Of a stretch of DNA of 64,000 nucleotides, positions 57,624-64,000 are shown piece after piece. Both the position numbers and the translations under genes were made by a program. The stretch comes from Deinococcus gobiensis I-0. Lineage in GTDB: Bacteria > Deinococcota > Deinococci > Deinococcales > Deinococcaceae. The DNA lies in contig NC_017790.1 of the NCBI RefSeq assembly GCF_000252445.1, positions 43,501 through 107,500 on the forward strand. Reading direction: 5' to 3'. The notes beneath the pieces were generated by a model. The model was not told the DNA's origin and did no database searches. It saw nothing but the letters and a program-made list of their open reading frames with translations. Within the stretch, counting starts at the first letter, position 1. The number at the start of each line of letters is the position of its first letter.

Positions 57624-58066
57624 TGCCAGATTCGCGCCCCCACGTCGAGATCCTGCTGGTCGAGGACAGCGAACCGGACATCCTGCTCACGCAGGAGGCC
57701 TTCGCCGAGGCGCAGGTCCGCAACCGGCTGCATGTCGCCCGCGACGGCGACGAGGCCATCGAATTCCTGCGCCGCCAGGGCCAGTACGCCCAGGTGCCTC
57801 GCCCCGACGTGATCCTGCTCGACATCAACATGCCGCGCAAGAACGGGCTGGAGGTGCTGGCCGAGCTCAAGGCCGACCCCGAGCTCGCCAGCATCCCGGT
57901 GCTGATGCTCACGACCAGTCAGGCCGATACGGACATCAGCGACGCCTACGCCCGGCATGCCAGCGGCTACGTCATCAAGCCGGTGGGCTTCGAGAATTTC
58001 CTGGACGCCATCCGCGCCTTCGAGAACTTCTGGCTGACCTTCGTGCGCTTTCCGCCGCGTCCCTGA
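57623..58066 (+). CDS. Rcp1-type single-domain response regulator
   Basis: 147 aa receiver without output domain. Asp67 in VILLDINMPRKNGLEVL is the phospho-acceptor; LLVEDSEPDILLTQEAF and GYVIKPVGFENFLDAIRAFENFWL match Rcp1/BphR-like regulators of phytochrome kinases. No phytochrome is in the window. The start follows a coupled leader ORF. Confidence 0.9.
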   Translation: MPDSRPHVEILLVEDSEPDILLTQEAFAEAQVRNRLHVARDGDEAIEFLRRQGQYAQVPRPDVILLDINMPRKNGLEVLAELKADPELASIPVLMLTTSQADTDISDAYARHASGYVIKPVGFENFLDAIRAFENFWLTFVRFPPRP

Positions 58067-58087
58067 GCCGGGGCCGCGGCCGGGGGC

Positions 58088-58570
58088 TCAAGCCACCTGC
58101 CCGCCGCTGCGGTCCTCTTCGAGCAGGATGCCGAAGGTGCTGATCCGGCCGTCGGCCCGAAACCCGATGACCAGCGACCACACCTGTTTGGGGGCCTTCT
58201 CGAAGGTGGCGCTGCGGACATAGAAGGTTTCGCCGTCCTCGCTCAGGGTCCGCTCGCGCACGAGTTCGCGCTGGGCACCGTACTGCGCGACCCCCGACAG
58301 CCGGAAGGCCCGGAAGGCCGCGAGGCTGCCCCACTGCGCGCGCACCTCGGGCGTGAAGCTCTGCCACAGGGCGTCGAGCCGCACGGCGTAAAAGTCCTCC
58401 AGCAGTTGCCGCCCCCGCGTGAGGGCGGCGGCGCGCTCGGGGGCGGGGGCCGCTGCCCTGCCTGGGGCGGTGGGAACACGGGTCGCGGGCGTGGCGGTCT
58501 GGGCGAGCGTCCCCGGCAGCGCCGTCAGCACGAGAGGCAGGATCCAGCGGCCAGCCCTAGAGGGAGTCAT
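58088..58570 (-). CDS. Secreted protein, DUF3887-like
   Basis: 160 aa: signal peptide (ILPLVLTALPGTLAQT), a Pro/Ala linker, and a domain beginning LLEDFYAVRLDALWQSFTPEVRAQWGSLAAFRAFR, which resembles the DUF3887/nuclear transport factor 2-like family found on secreted proteins. TACGCT is 5 nt before the ATG. Function unknown. Converges with the Rcp1-like gene. Confidence 0.7.
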   Translation of the reverse strand: MTPSRAGRWILPLVLTALPGTLAQTATPATRVPTAPGRAAAPAPERAAALTRGRQLLEDFYAVRLDALWQSFTPEVRAQWGSLAAFRAFRLSGVAQYGAQRELVRERTLSEDGETFYVRSATFEKAPKQVWSLVIGFRADGRISTFGILLEEDRSGGQVA

Positions 58571-58605
58571 GCTCCAGCGTAGGCCGGCGGCGGGGGGCGG
58601 CGCGG

Positions 58606-59460
58606 TCAGCGGGGAGACAGTTCGGGGCAGGCGTCCGGCCAGGCGCCGCGCAGTTCGGGCAGGGTTTCGAGCAGGGCGGCCACCCCGTCCTCGGTGTGGC
58701 TCAGGGTCCGTTCGCCGGCGGCGGCGACGGCCTCGGGTTCGGCGTTGCCCATCGCCACCCCGCGCCCGGCCCAGGCGAGCATCTCGGCGTCGTTGGGGGC
58801 GTCCCCGAAGGCCAGCACCTCGCGGCGACCGATGCCCAGGTGCGCGCACAGCCGCTCCAGCCCCCAGGCCTTGCTCACCCCCTCGGCCATGATCTCCAGA
58901 AACGGAGCCCCGCTGTGGGTCGCCGCGAAGCCCGGCAGGTCCAGCGCCCGCAGGTGCGCCAGCAACTCGCGCGGCGTGAGGGCGGGGTGGCGCGCGATGA
59001 ATTTCAGGCTCGGCTCGGCCACGACCTCCGCCAGCGCAAAGGGCGTCATCTCGGCCGGGAGGCGTTTGTGGTCGCTGAACTGCGCGAGGCGCGCATAGCC
59101 CTCCTGCGCCACGAAGACCTCGCCGCCCCGGCGCACGCTCACGAACAGGGTGCCGGGCACGCGCGCGCTCAGGGCCTCGGCGACGGCGCGCTGCACGTCG
59201 GCGGCCACGTGGGCCTCGAACAGCACCTCGCCCGTGCCCAGGTGCACGCACAGGGCGCCGTTGCCGCACAGGGTCCAGCCGCCGAAGCCCGCCGCCCGCG
59301 CGATGGGCCGCAGGCCGCGTGGCTGCCGCGCCGTGATCGGGACCACCGGAATGCCCGCCGCCCGCGCCGCCGCCAGTGCCCGGAGGGTGCGCGGGCTGAG
59401 GCTCAGGTCGGGGCGCAGCAGCGTGCCGTCGAGGTCGGTGGCGATCAGGCGCACGCTCAC
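58606..59460 (-). CDS. Cof-type HAD-superfamily hydrolase
   Basis: 284 aa. HAD motifs: [10 protein letters not shown] (nucleophile Asp), PITARQPRG (motif II), Lys in SKAWGLERL and [13 protein letters not shown] (motif IV), with the C2-type cap domain between. It removes phosphate from sugar phosphates or nucleotides. GTG start overlapping the acpS stop (GTGA). Confidence 0.92.
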   Translation of the reverse strand: MSVRLIATDLDGTLLRPDLSLSPRTLRALAAARAAGIPVVPITARQPRGLRPIARAAGFGGWTLCGNGALCVHLGTGEVLFEAHVAADVQRAVAEALSARVPGTLFVSVRRGGEVFVAQEGYARLAQFSDHKRLPAEMTPFALAEVVAEPSLKFIARHPALTPRELLAHLRALDLPGFAATHSGAPFLEIMAEGVSKAWGLERLCAHLGIGRREVLAFGDAPNDAEMLAWAGRGVAMGNAEPEAVAAAGERTLSHTEDGVAALLETLPELRGAWPDACPELSPR

Positions 59461-59846
59461 GCGAGCCGCTCCTCCAGCACCACCACCGCCGAGGCGTGCT
59501 CCTTGGTGTGGGTCAGGGTCAGGTGGGCGACCCAGCCGCGCCGCGCCATCTCGGCGGCGAGGTGCGGCGCGTAGCCCAGACGCGGGCGCGCGAAGGGAAA
59601 GGGGCCGCCGGGGGTCGCCTCGCGCACCACCCACACGTCGCGCCAGCCGTGCGGGCGCGGCCAGACCTTCTGGAAGGCCTCCTTGGCGGCGAAGCGGGCC
59701 GCGAGGCTGGGCGCGGGGTCCCGCAGGCGGGCGCAGTAGGCCAGCTCCTCGGGGGCGAAGAGCCGCTCGGCGCGCCGGCCCTCGCGCGCCAGCATGCCCC
59801 GGATGCGCTCGATCTCGATCAGGTCATGGCCCACGGCGACGATCAC
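59457..59846 (-). CDS. acpS: Holo-[acyl-carrier-protein] synthase
   Basis: 129 aa. Transfers 4'-phosphopantetheine to [13 protein letters not shown] at the N-terminus (metal-binding Asp) and [16 protein letters not shown] (Glu/Lys) are the family marks. GTG (59846) has TATGAT 6 nt before it. Confidence 0.94.
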   Translation of the reverse strand: MIVAVGHDLIEIERIRGMLAREGRRAERLFAPEELAYCARLRDPAPSLAARFAAKEAFQKVWPRPHGWRDVWVVREATPGGPFPFARPRLGYAPHLAAEMARRGWVAHLTLTHTKEHASAVVVLEERLA

Positions 59847-59852
59847 CGCCCG

Positions 59853-59858
59853 ATCATA
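59853..59858 (-). promoter_or_regulatory. Leaderless -10 (TATGAT) of acpS
   Basis: Minus strand, 6 nt before GTG 59846; back-to-back with the MNT-HEPN promoter. Confidence 0.65.
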
Positions 59859-59892
59859 GGCCCCGTGGCCCCCACGTACAGGCGCGGCGCAC

Positions 59893-59898
59893 TATCCT
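59893..59898 (+). promoter_or_regulatory. Leaderless -10 (TATCCT) of the MNT-HEPN gene
   Basis: Eight nt before ATG 59907. Confidence 0.6.
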
Positions 59899-59906
59899 GC
59901 CCGCAC

Positions 59907-60731
59907 ATGACCGCGCCGCTGTTCCCCGATCCCCGGCTTCAGGCCGTCGCCTCGGCCCTGCGCTCGGGCGAGGCCGGGTGGCGCGCGCTGGGGGTCACGC
60001 GGCTGCGCGTGTTCGGCAGCGTGGCGCGCGGCGAGGCCTGGGGCGGCTCGGACATCGACCTGCTGGTGGACTTCGCGCCGGGGCAGGAAGCCGGGCTGCT
60101 CGACCTCATGCGGGTCAAGGCGCTGTGCGAGGACCTGCTGGGCCGCCGGGTGGACGTGCTCACCGAGGCGGCCCTGAAGGCCCCGCTGCGCGGCGAAATC
60201 CTGGCCGACGCGGTGGATGTGACGGCCGTGACCGGAGAGCTGCCCGTCACCCACCGGCCCAAGCGGTGGCGCTGGCGGGTCTACGACCTGCTGGACGCGC
60301 TCGACCGCCTCCAGGAGGACACGGCGGGCCTCTCGCTCACCACCTTCCTGCGAGACGAGCGCACCCGCGACGCCGTGCTGCGTAACCTCGCACGCCTGGG
60401 CGAGACGACCAAGTTCATTCCCCAGAGCGTGCAGGACCGGACCCCCGACCTGCCCTGGGCGTACCTGCGCGACATACGCAACCTCATCTCACACGACTAT
60501 TTCGGTATCGACCCCGAGCTCGTGTGGCATACCCTGCGCCGCGAGTTGCCGCCGCTGCGTCCCCTGTTGCAGGCCCTGGCCGAGGGCCGCCTGCTGCCGG
60601 GACCGGACCGCGTGTTTCAGGACCGGACGGTGACCGCGCAGGCGCAGACTCCCCCAGTGGAGGTCGTCGGGACCCGGCCGGACGCCCAGGCCCCTCAGGT
60701 CCACGGCAGCGCCGAGCGCGAGCGCCAGTAG
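59907..60731 (+). CDS. Fused nucleotidyltransferase-HEPN protein (MntA-HepT-like)
   Basis: 274 aa joining two parts usually encoded as a toxin-antitoxin pair. N-terminal MNT domain: VFGSVARGEAWGGSDIDLLV, with G37-S38 and D49/D51 of the GS...DxD site, and a third Asp in RRVDVLTE (D83). C-terminal HEPN domain (about 120-220): RNLISHDY at 191-198 is the R-x4-H-x-Y motif of HepT RNases. In MntA-HepT the transferase AMPylates that Tyr; here it could be in cis. A Gln/Pro tail follows, overlapping the converging aldo/keto reductase by 37 bp. Confidence 0.85.
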   Translation: MTAPLFPDPRLQAVASALRSGEAGWRALGVTRLRVFGSVARGEAWGGSDIDLLVDFAPGQEAGLLDLMRVKALCEDLLGRRVDVLTEAALKAPLRGEILADAVDVTAVTGELPVTHRPKRWRWRVYDLLDALDRLQEDTAGLSLTTFLRDERTRDAVLRNLARLGETTKFIPQSVQDRTPDLPWAYLRDIRNLISHDYFGIDPELVWHTLRRELPPLRPLLQALAEGRLLPGPDRVFQDRTVTAQAQTPPVEVVGTRPDAQAPQVHGSAERERQ

Positions 60732-61699
60732 GTCTCCGGTTCCTCGGCCAGCCCGGCCAGCTCTCCGAGGTCGGGGGTGAGGTCCAGGGCGCGCAGGTTG
60801 CCTTGCAGGTGCTCTGGGGCCGCCGCGCCGCTCAGGACGAGGTCGGCCCAAGGCTGCGCGAGCGCGGCGGCCAGGGCCACGGCGTCGGGGCCGACCCCCA
60901 GGCGCGCGGCCTCGGCGGCCAGGGCCGGGGGCACGTCGCCCGCGCCGCTCAGGCCGTGCGCGGTGAGGCGCCCGTTGGCGACCCCTTCCTTGACCACCAC
61001 CGTCCAGCCTGCCGCGTGGGCCTCGGCCAGCGCCGCGCCTGCCGAGGGCTCCAGCAGGTTCCAGGTGGCCTGTACCGCCGAGAAGGGGTTCACGCCGTCC
61101 ACGCGCGCCGCCAGCGCCCGCCGCAGCGTGTCGGCCTGCCGGGGGCCGCTCGTGCTCAGGCCCACGCGCACGCCCCCGGCGGCCAGGTCGGCCAGGCGGG
61201 CCAGGACCCCGGCGTCCTCCAGCACCCCCGTCTCCAGCGTGGCCGAGTGGATCAGATACAGGGCGGGCGCGCGGCCCAGGCTGGCGAGGGTTTCGGGCCA
61301 CTGCCGCTCCAGCGTGGCGAGCGAGTGGTCCTTGACCTCGTGCGCCGGGGCGTCCATATGCCAGTCGGCGACGTAGGTGTAGCCCCATTTGCTGCCCAGC
61401 ACGGCTTCTCCGGCGTGCCCACGCGCGCCCAGCCAGCCGCCCAGAAATTCCTCGGCCCGGCCGTAGCTGCGCGCGGCGTCGAAATAGCGCAGTCCCGCCG
61501 CCCAGGCCTGATCGAGCATGGCCCAGGTCCGTGCCCGCAGGTCCCCCACCGCCTTGTCCGGCCCCAGCGCCGCGTCGTGGCCGAGGTTGATGTAGGCGGG
61601 GCGGCCCAGCGCCGCGAGCCCCAGGCCCAACCGGGGCGTGCCGGGGGGTAGGAGCGGCGGGGCGGAGGGGCCGGCAGGGGGGGCGAAACCGTGTGACAT
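60695..61699 (-). CDS. Aldo/keto reductase
   Basis: 334 aa NADPH-dependent (alpha/beta)8 barrel: GLRYFDAARSYGRAEEFLGGWL (catalytic Asp/Tyr), LGSKWGYTYV (Lys), YLIHSATLE (His) and GVGPDAVALAAALAQPWADLVLSGAAAPEHLQGNL. The start is ATG 61699, as TAAACT lies 5 nt before it. Substrate unknown. Confidence 0.9.
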   Translation of the reverse strand: MSHGFAPPAGPSAPPLLPPGTPRLGLGLAALGRPAYINLGHDAALGPDKAVGDLRARTWAMLDQAWAAGLRYFDAARSYGRAEEFLGGWLGARGHAGEAVLGSKWGYTYVADWHMDAPAHEVKDHSLATLERQWPETLASLGRAPALYLIHSATLETGVLEDAGVLARLADLAAGGVRVGLSTSGPRQADTLRRALAARVDGVNPFSAVQATWNLLEPSAGAALAEAHAAGWTVVVKEGVANGRLTAHGLSGAGDVPPALAAEAARLGVGPDAVALAAALAQPWADLVLSGAAAPEHLQGNLRALDLTPDLGELAGLAEEPETYWRSRSALPWT

Positions 61700-61704
61700 A
61701 AGGG

Positions 61705-61710
61705 AGTTTA
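61705..61710 (-). promoter_or_regulatory. Leaderless -10 (TAAACT) of the aldo/keto reductase
   Basis: Minus strand, 5 nt before ATG 61699. Confidence 0.6.
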
Positions 61711-61738
61711 AGGCGATTCCCACCCGGTCTAGACTGCG

Positions 61739-61744
61739 TACAAT
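61739..61744 (+). promoter_or_regulatory. Leaderless -10 (TACAAT) of the ABC permease operon
   Basis: Six nt before GTG 61751; 28 bp from the divergent reductase -10. Confidence 0.65.
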
Positions 61745-61750
61745 GCAACG

Positions 61751-63727
61751 GTGACGCAACTTTCTGATTCCCGCCCATCTGCGGCCGCGTCGAGAATCGC
61801 TCTCGTCGCGGGCGGCGTCGGGACGGCCGCCCTGCTGCTGACCCCGCTCGCCGCCCTGGGACGATCATTCGACGGCGGAGCCGCCCTGCTGCACCTCGGG
61901 GGCCAGATTCTCAACACCAGTTCGAACGGGGACATTCCCCTGCCCTCCGCCGCCACCACGCTCGGGCTGGGCTGGGCCGCGCTCGCGCTGCTGGTCGCCA
62001 CGGTGGTCGGTGCGCTGCGCAGGGCGCGCTGGTTCTGGGTCACGGGCCTGCTGGCCTTCGTCGCGGCCCTCGCCGCCGTGCTGCTGCTGGGCCGCACCCT
62101 GGGGGCCGAGGCCGCGCGCGTGGCGACCGACAGCACCCTGCGTGCCGGTGCCCGCCGTACCCTGCGCAACTTCTATGAGGGCGGCGGCATGAACATGGGC
62201 CTGTTGCTGCCCATGCTGGCCGGCCTGATCGCGGCGGGTGCAGGGCTGAGCGGCCGCCCGGCGTGGTGGGACCGCCTCAATCGCCTGCGCGGGCTGCTGG
62301 TTCCGGCCGTCGCCATCGCGCTGGCGATCCTGGTCGGCGCGGTGGTCGTGCTGGTGGTGCAGCCGCCGGTCAACCTCTCGGGTCAGACGCTCGGGGCCTG
62401 GGGCGGCTGGCTCACGCGGGCCGACATCGTGTACTTCGTCTACTCGACGCTCTTCGCGCCCGTCACGGCCCTCAACCCCTTTCTCGACAGCCTCAAGCTC
62501 GCCACGCCCCTCATCTTCACGGGGCTCTCGGTGGCTTTCGCCTTCCGGACGGGCCTGTTCAACATCGGCGCGCCGGGGCAGCTCACGATGGGCGCGGTCG
62601 CGGCGATGTTCATGGGCGTGTACGGCCCTCCCGGCCTCGGCTGGTTCCTGCTGCCCCTGACCGTCATCGCGGCCGGGCTGGGCGGCGCGCTGTGGGGCGC
62701 CATTCCGGGCCTGCTCAAGGCCAGATTCGGCTCCAGCGAAGTCATCAACAGCATCATGCTGAACTACATCGCCTCGGGCATCTTCATCTTCCTGATCGGC
62801 TCGAACACCTATCCCTTCTTCGGCCAGACGCGCGCCCTGCCTTTCAAGGCCGAGGGCTACGAGGCCCAGAGCGCCGAGCTGCTGCCGGCCGCCCGCCTGC
62901 CCACCATGCTCGACCTGCTCAACGTGGGCACTGGCGGCGCGACGGTCCTGAGCCTCGGGCTGGTGTTCGCGCTCGTGGCCTTCGTGGTCGCCCGCCTCGC
63001 GCTGCGCAAGGTGCGCAACAAGACCCTGATCTCGCTCGCGGCGGCCGTGGTCGTCGGGGCCGTGACGTGGCGCATCGGCGTGCCGGTCGAGGGCGTCGCC
63101 AGCCAGCTCAACGCCGCCTTCCTCATCGCGCTGGCCTGTGTGGCGCTGTTCGGCACCCTGATGTGGCGCACGGCGACCGGCTACGCCCTGCGCGCGGTGG
63201 GCCTCTCGCCCAAGGCGGCCGAGTACGGCGGCATCAGCGTGGCGCGCGGCACCATCCTCGCCATGACCATCGCGGGCATGTTCGCCGGTCTGGCGGGCAC
63301 CCATTACGTGCAGGGCGGGGCGCTCGACGCCTACCGCCTCAAGGGCAACATGCCGGTCAACGTGGGCTTCGACGGCATCGCGGTCGCATTGATGGGCCAG
63401 AGCACCCCGGTCGGGGTCGTGGCCGCCAGCGTGCTGTTCGGGACCATCGACACGGGTGGCATCGACGCCGACCTCAAGCTCGACGCCATCAACCGCGATA
63501 TCGTGACCGTGCTCAAGGCGTTGATCGTGCTGTTCATCGCCGCCGGGGGGTTCCTCAGCCGCCGCGTCACCGATCCGCCGCCGCCCCAGCTCGTGGCGGC
63601 CACCGACCGCACCGGCCGCGCCGAGGCGGGCCGCGTGGGGCCGTCCGCCGCCGCCACCGAGGCCCAGACCCCGCTGCCCAACGTCGGCCAGAGCACTCTC
63701 GACAACACCCGTGAAGGGGGCAAGTAA
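61751..63727 (+). CDS. ABC transporter permease, nucleoside (BmpA-linked) type, long form
   Basis: 658 aa membrane protein of the BPD_transp_2 family (YufP/NupP-like). The typical core runs from about 235 (ALNPFLDSLKLATPLIFTGLSVAFAFRTGLFNIGAPGQLTMGA) through LLKARFGSSEVINSIMLNYIA to GFDGIAVALMGQSTPVGVVAASVLFG. An N-terminal extension of about 200 residues with four further spans makes it longer than usual (about 350 aa). Starts a leaderless operon; a second permease follows directly. The ATPase and binding protein are not in the window. Confidence 0.9.
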   Translation: MTQLSDSRPSAAASRIALVAGGVGTAALLLTPLAALGRSFDGGAALLHLGGQILNTSSNGDIPLPSAATTLGLGWAALALLVATVVGALRRARWFWVTGLLAFVAALAAVLLLGRTLGAEAARVATDSTLRAGARRTLRNFYEGGGMNMGLLLPMLAGLIAAGAGLSGRPAWWDRLNRLRGLLVPAVAIALAILVGAVVVLVVQPPVNLSGQTLGAWGGWLTRADIVYFVYSTLFAPVTALNPFLDSLKLATPLIFTGLSVAFAFRTGLFNIGAPGQLTMGAVAAMFMGVYGPPGLGWFLLPLTVIAAGLGGALWGAIPGLLKARFGSSEVINSIMLNYIASGIFIFLIGSNTYPFFGQTRALPFKAEGYEAQSAELLPAARLPTMLDLLNVGTGGATVLSLGLVFALVAFVVARLALRKVRNKTLISLAAAVVVGAVTWRIGVPVEGVASQLNAAFLIALACVALFGTLMWRTATGYALRAVGLSPKAAEYGGISVARGTILAMTIAGMFAGLAGTHYVQGGALDAYRLKGNMPVNVGFDGIAVALMGQSTPVGVVAASVLFGTIDTGGIDADLKLDAINRDIVTVLKALIVLFIAAGGFLSRRVTDPPPPQLVAATDRTGRAEAGRVGPSAAATEAQTPLPNVGQSTLDNTREGGK

Positions 63728-64000
63728 ATGGACGGTGTCCTCGCCCAGATCCTGACCGTCACGTTCTTCGTGACTTTCGTGCGCAGCCTCGTGCCGCTAC
63801 TCCTGACCGGCCTGGGGGGCCTGTTCAGCGAGCGCAGCGGCGTGGTCAACGTGGCCTTGGAAGGCCTGATCATCTTCGGCGCGCTGACCGGCGCGGTCGT
63901 GACCCTGGCGACCCAGGGGGCCCTGGGCGCGCTCTCGCCCTGGGTCGGCTGGGTGGCGGGCGCGGCGGTCGGCGGCCTCATCGCCTGGATCCACGCGGTC
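63728..64000 (+). CDS. ABC transporter permease, second subunit (3' truncated)
   Basis: First 91 codons of a YufQ/NupQ-like permease: LVPLLLTGLGGLFSERSGVVNVALEGLIIFGALTGA is the family's N-terminal signature. It begins directly after the stop of the first permease and runs off the window. Confidence 0.88.
   Translation, partial: MDGVLAQILTVTFFVTFVRSLVPLLLTGLGGLFSERSGVVNVALEGLIIFGALTGAVVTLATQGALGALSPWVGWVAGAAVGGLIAWIHAV

Overview
The window is a dense, GC-rich (about 70 %) bacterial chromosome segment that I place in the genus Deinococcus. The grounds are: a recognisable ddrC gene with a 17-bp radiation/desiccation response motif (RDRM) at its promoter; many TAnnnT -10 hexamers lying only 5-10 nt upstream of ATG or GTG starts with no Shine-Dalgarno (SD), the leaderless promoter syntax known from Deinococcus; a YpdA-type bacillithiol disulfide reductase; and a gid-par cluster. 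No rRNA, tRNA, insertion sequence, prophage or CRISPR array was seen.

Layout. 1-7.1 kb: 3' part of endonuclease III, a LURP-one-like protein, the def-fmt pair, a carbon-nitrogen hydrolase plus GNAT acetyltransferase, a glutaryl-CoA dehydrogenase-like enzyme and a TatD nuclease. 7.1-9.9 kb: an LptC-like and two LptA/OstA-like envelope proteins. 9.9-12.3 kb (minus strand): menaquinone methyltransferase, a frameshifted GNAT gene and a 2-amino-3-ketobutyrate CoA ligase-type enzyme. 12.5-17.4 kb: an uncharacterised run of roadblock/LC7 protein, secreted low-complexity/membrane protein (frameshifted here), coiled-coil protein and TsaE. 17.4-23.7 kb: ackA-pta, an S66 carboxypeptidase, a metallophosphatase and a DNA polymerase III delta'-like subunit. 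23.7-26.8 kb (minus): two LptF/LptG-type permeases and ddrC. 27-33.3 kb: fumC, an ArsR-SRPBCC pair, an AraC-type regulator, an MFS transporter and a nitronate monooxygenase. 33.5-36 kb: ypdA and a VanW-domain protein. 36-40.6 kb (minus): mnmG, a mini-LAGLIDADG protein, rsmG, parA and parB, with two parS-like repeats between mnmG and the LAGLIDADG gene. 40.8-44.8 kb: branched-chain/pyruvate dehydrogenase E1alpha, E1beta, a small membrane protein and E2. 44.9-49.8 kb: AEC permease, CorA, FluC/CrcB, XseA and a rhodanese sulfurtransferase. 49.9-56.6 kb: DUF937/Ig protein, NAGPA-type lipoprotein, two small proteins, XdhC and RNase J. 56.8-64 kb: two orphan response regulators, a secreted protein, HAD phosphatase, AcpS, a fused nucleotidyltransferase-HEPN protein, an aldo/keto reductase and two nucleoside-type ABC permeases, the last running off the window.

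Themes. (1) Genome maintenance: endonuclease III, TatD, delta', DdrC, ParAB, XseA. (2) Envelope: LptC/LptA/LptF/LptG-like proteins in a lineage regarded as lacking LPS, VanW, S66 peptidase, DUF937/Ig protein. (3) Acetyl-CoA/CoA metabolism: ackA-pta, 2-oxoacid dehydrogenase, acyl-CoA dehydrogenase, kbl, AcpS. The candidates I rate most worth follow-up are the parS-like direct repeats, the fused MNT-HEPN protein, the Lpt set, the roadblock cluster, and the leaderless 15-codon leader ORF coupled to a response regulator. All family calls rest on reading motifs; no database search was possible.
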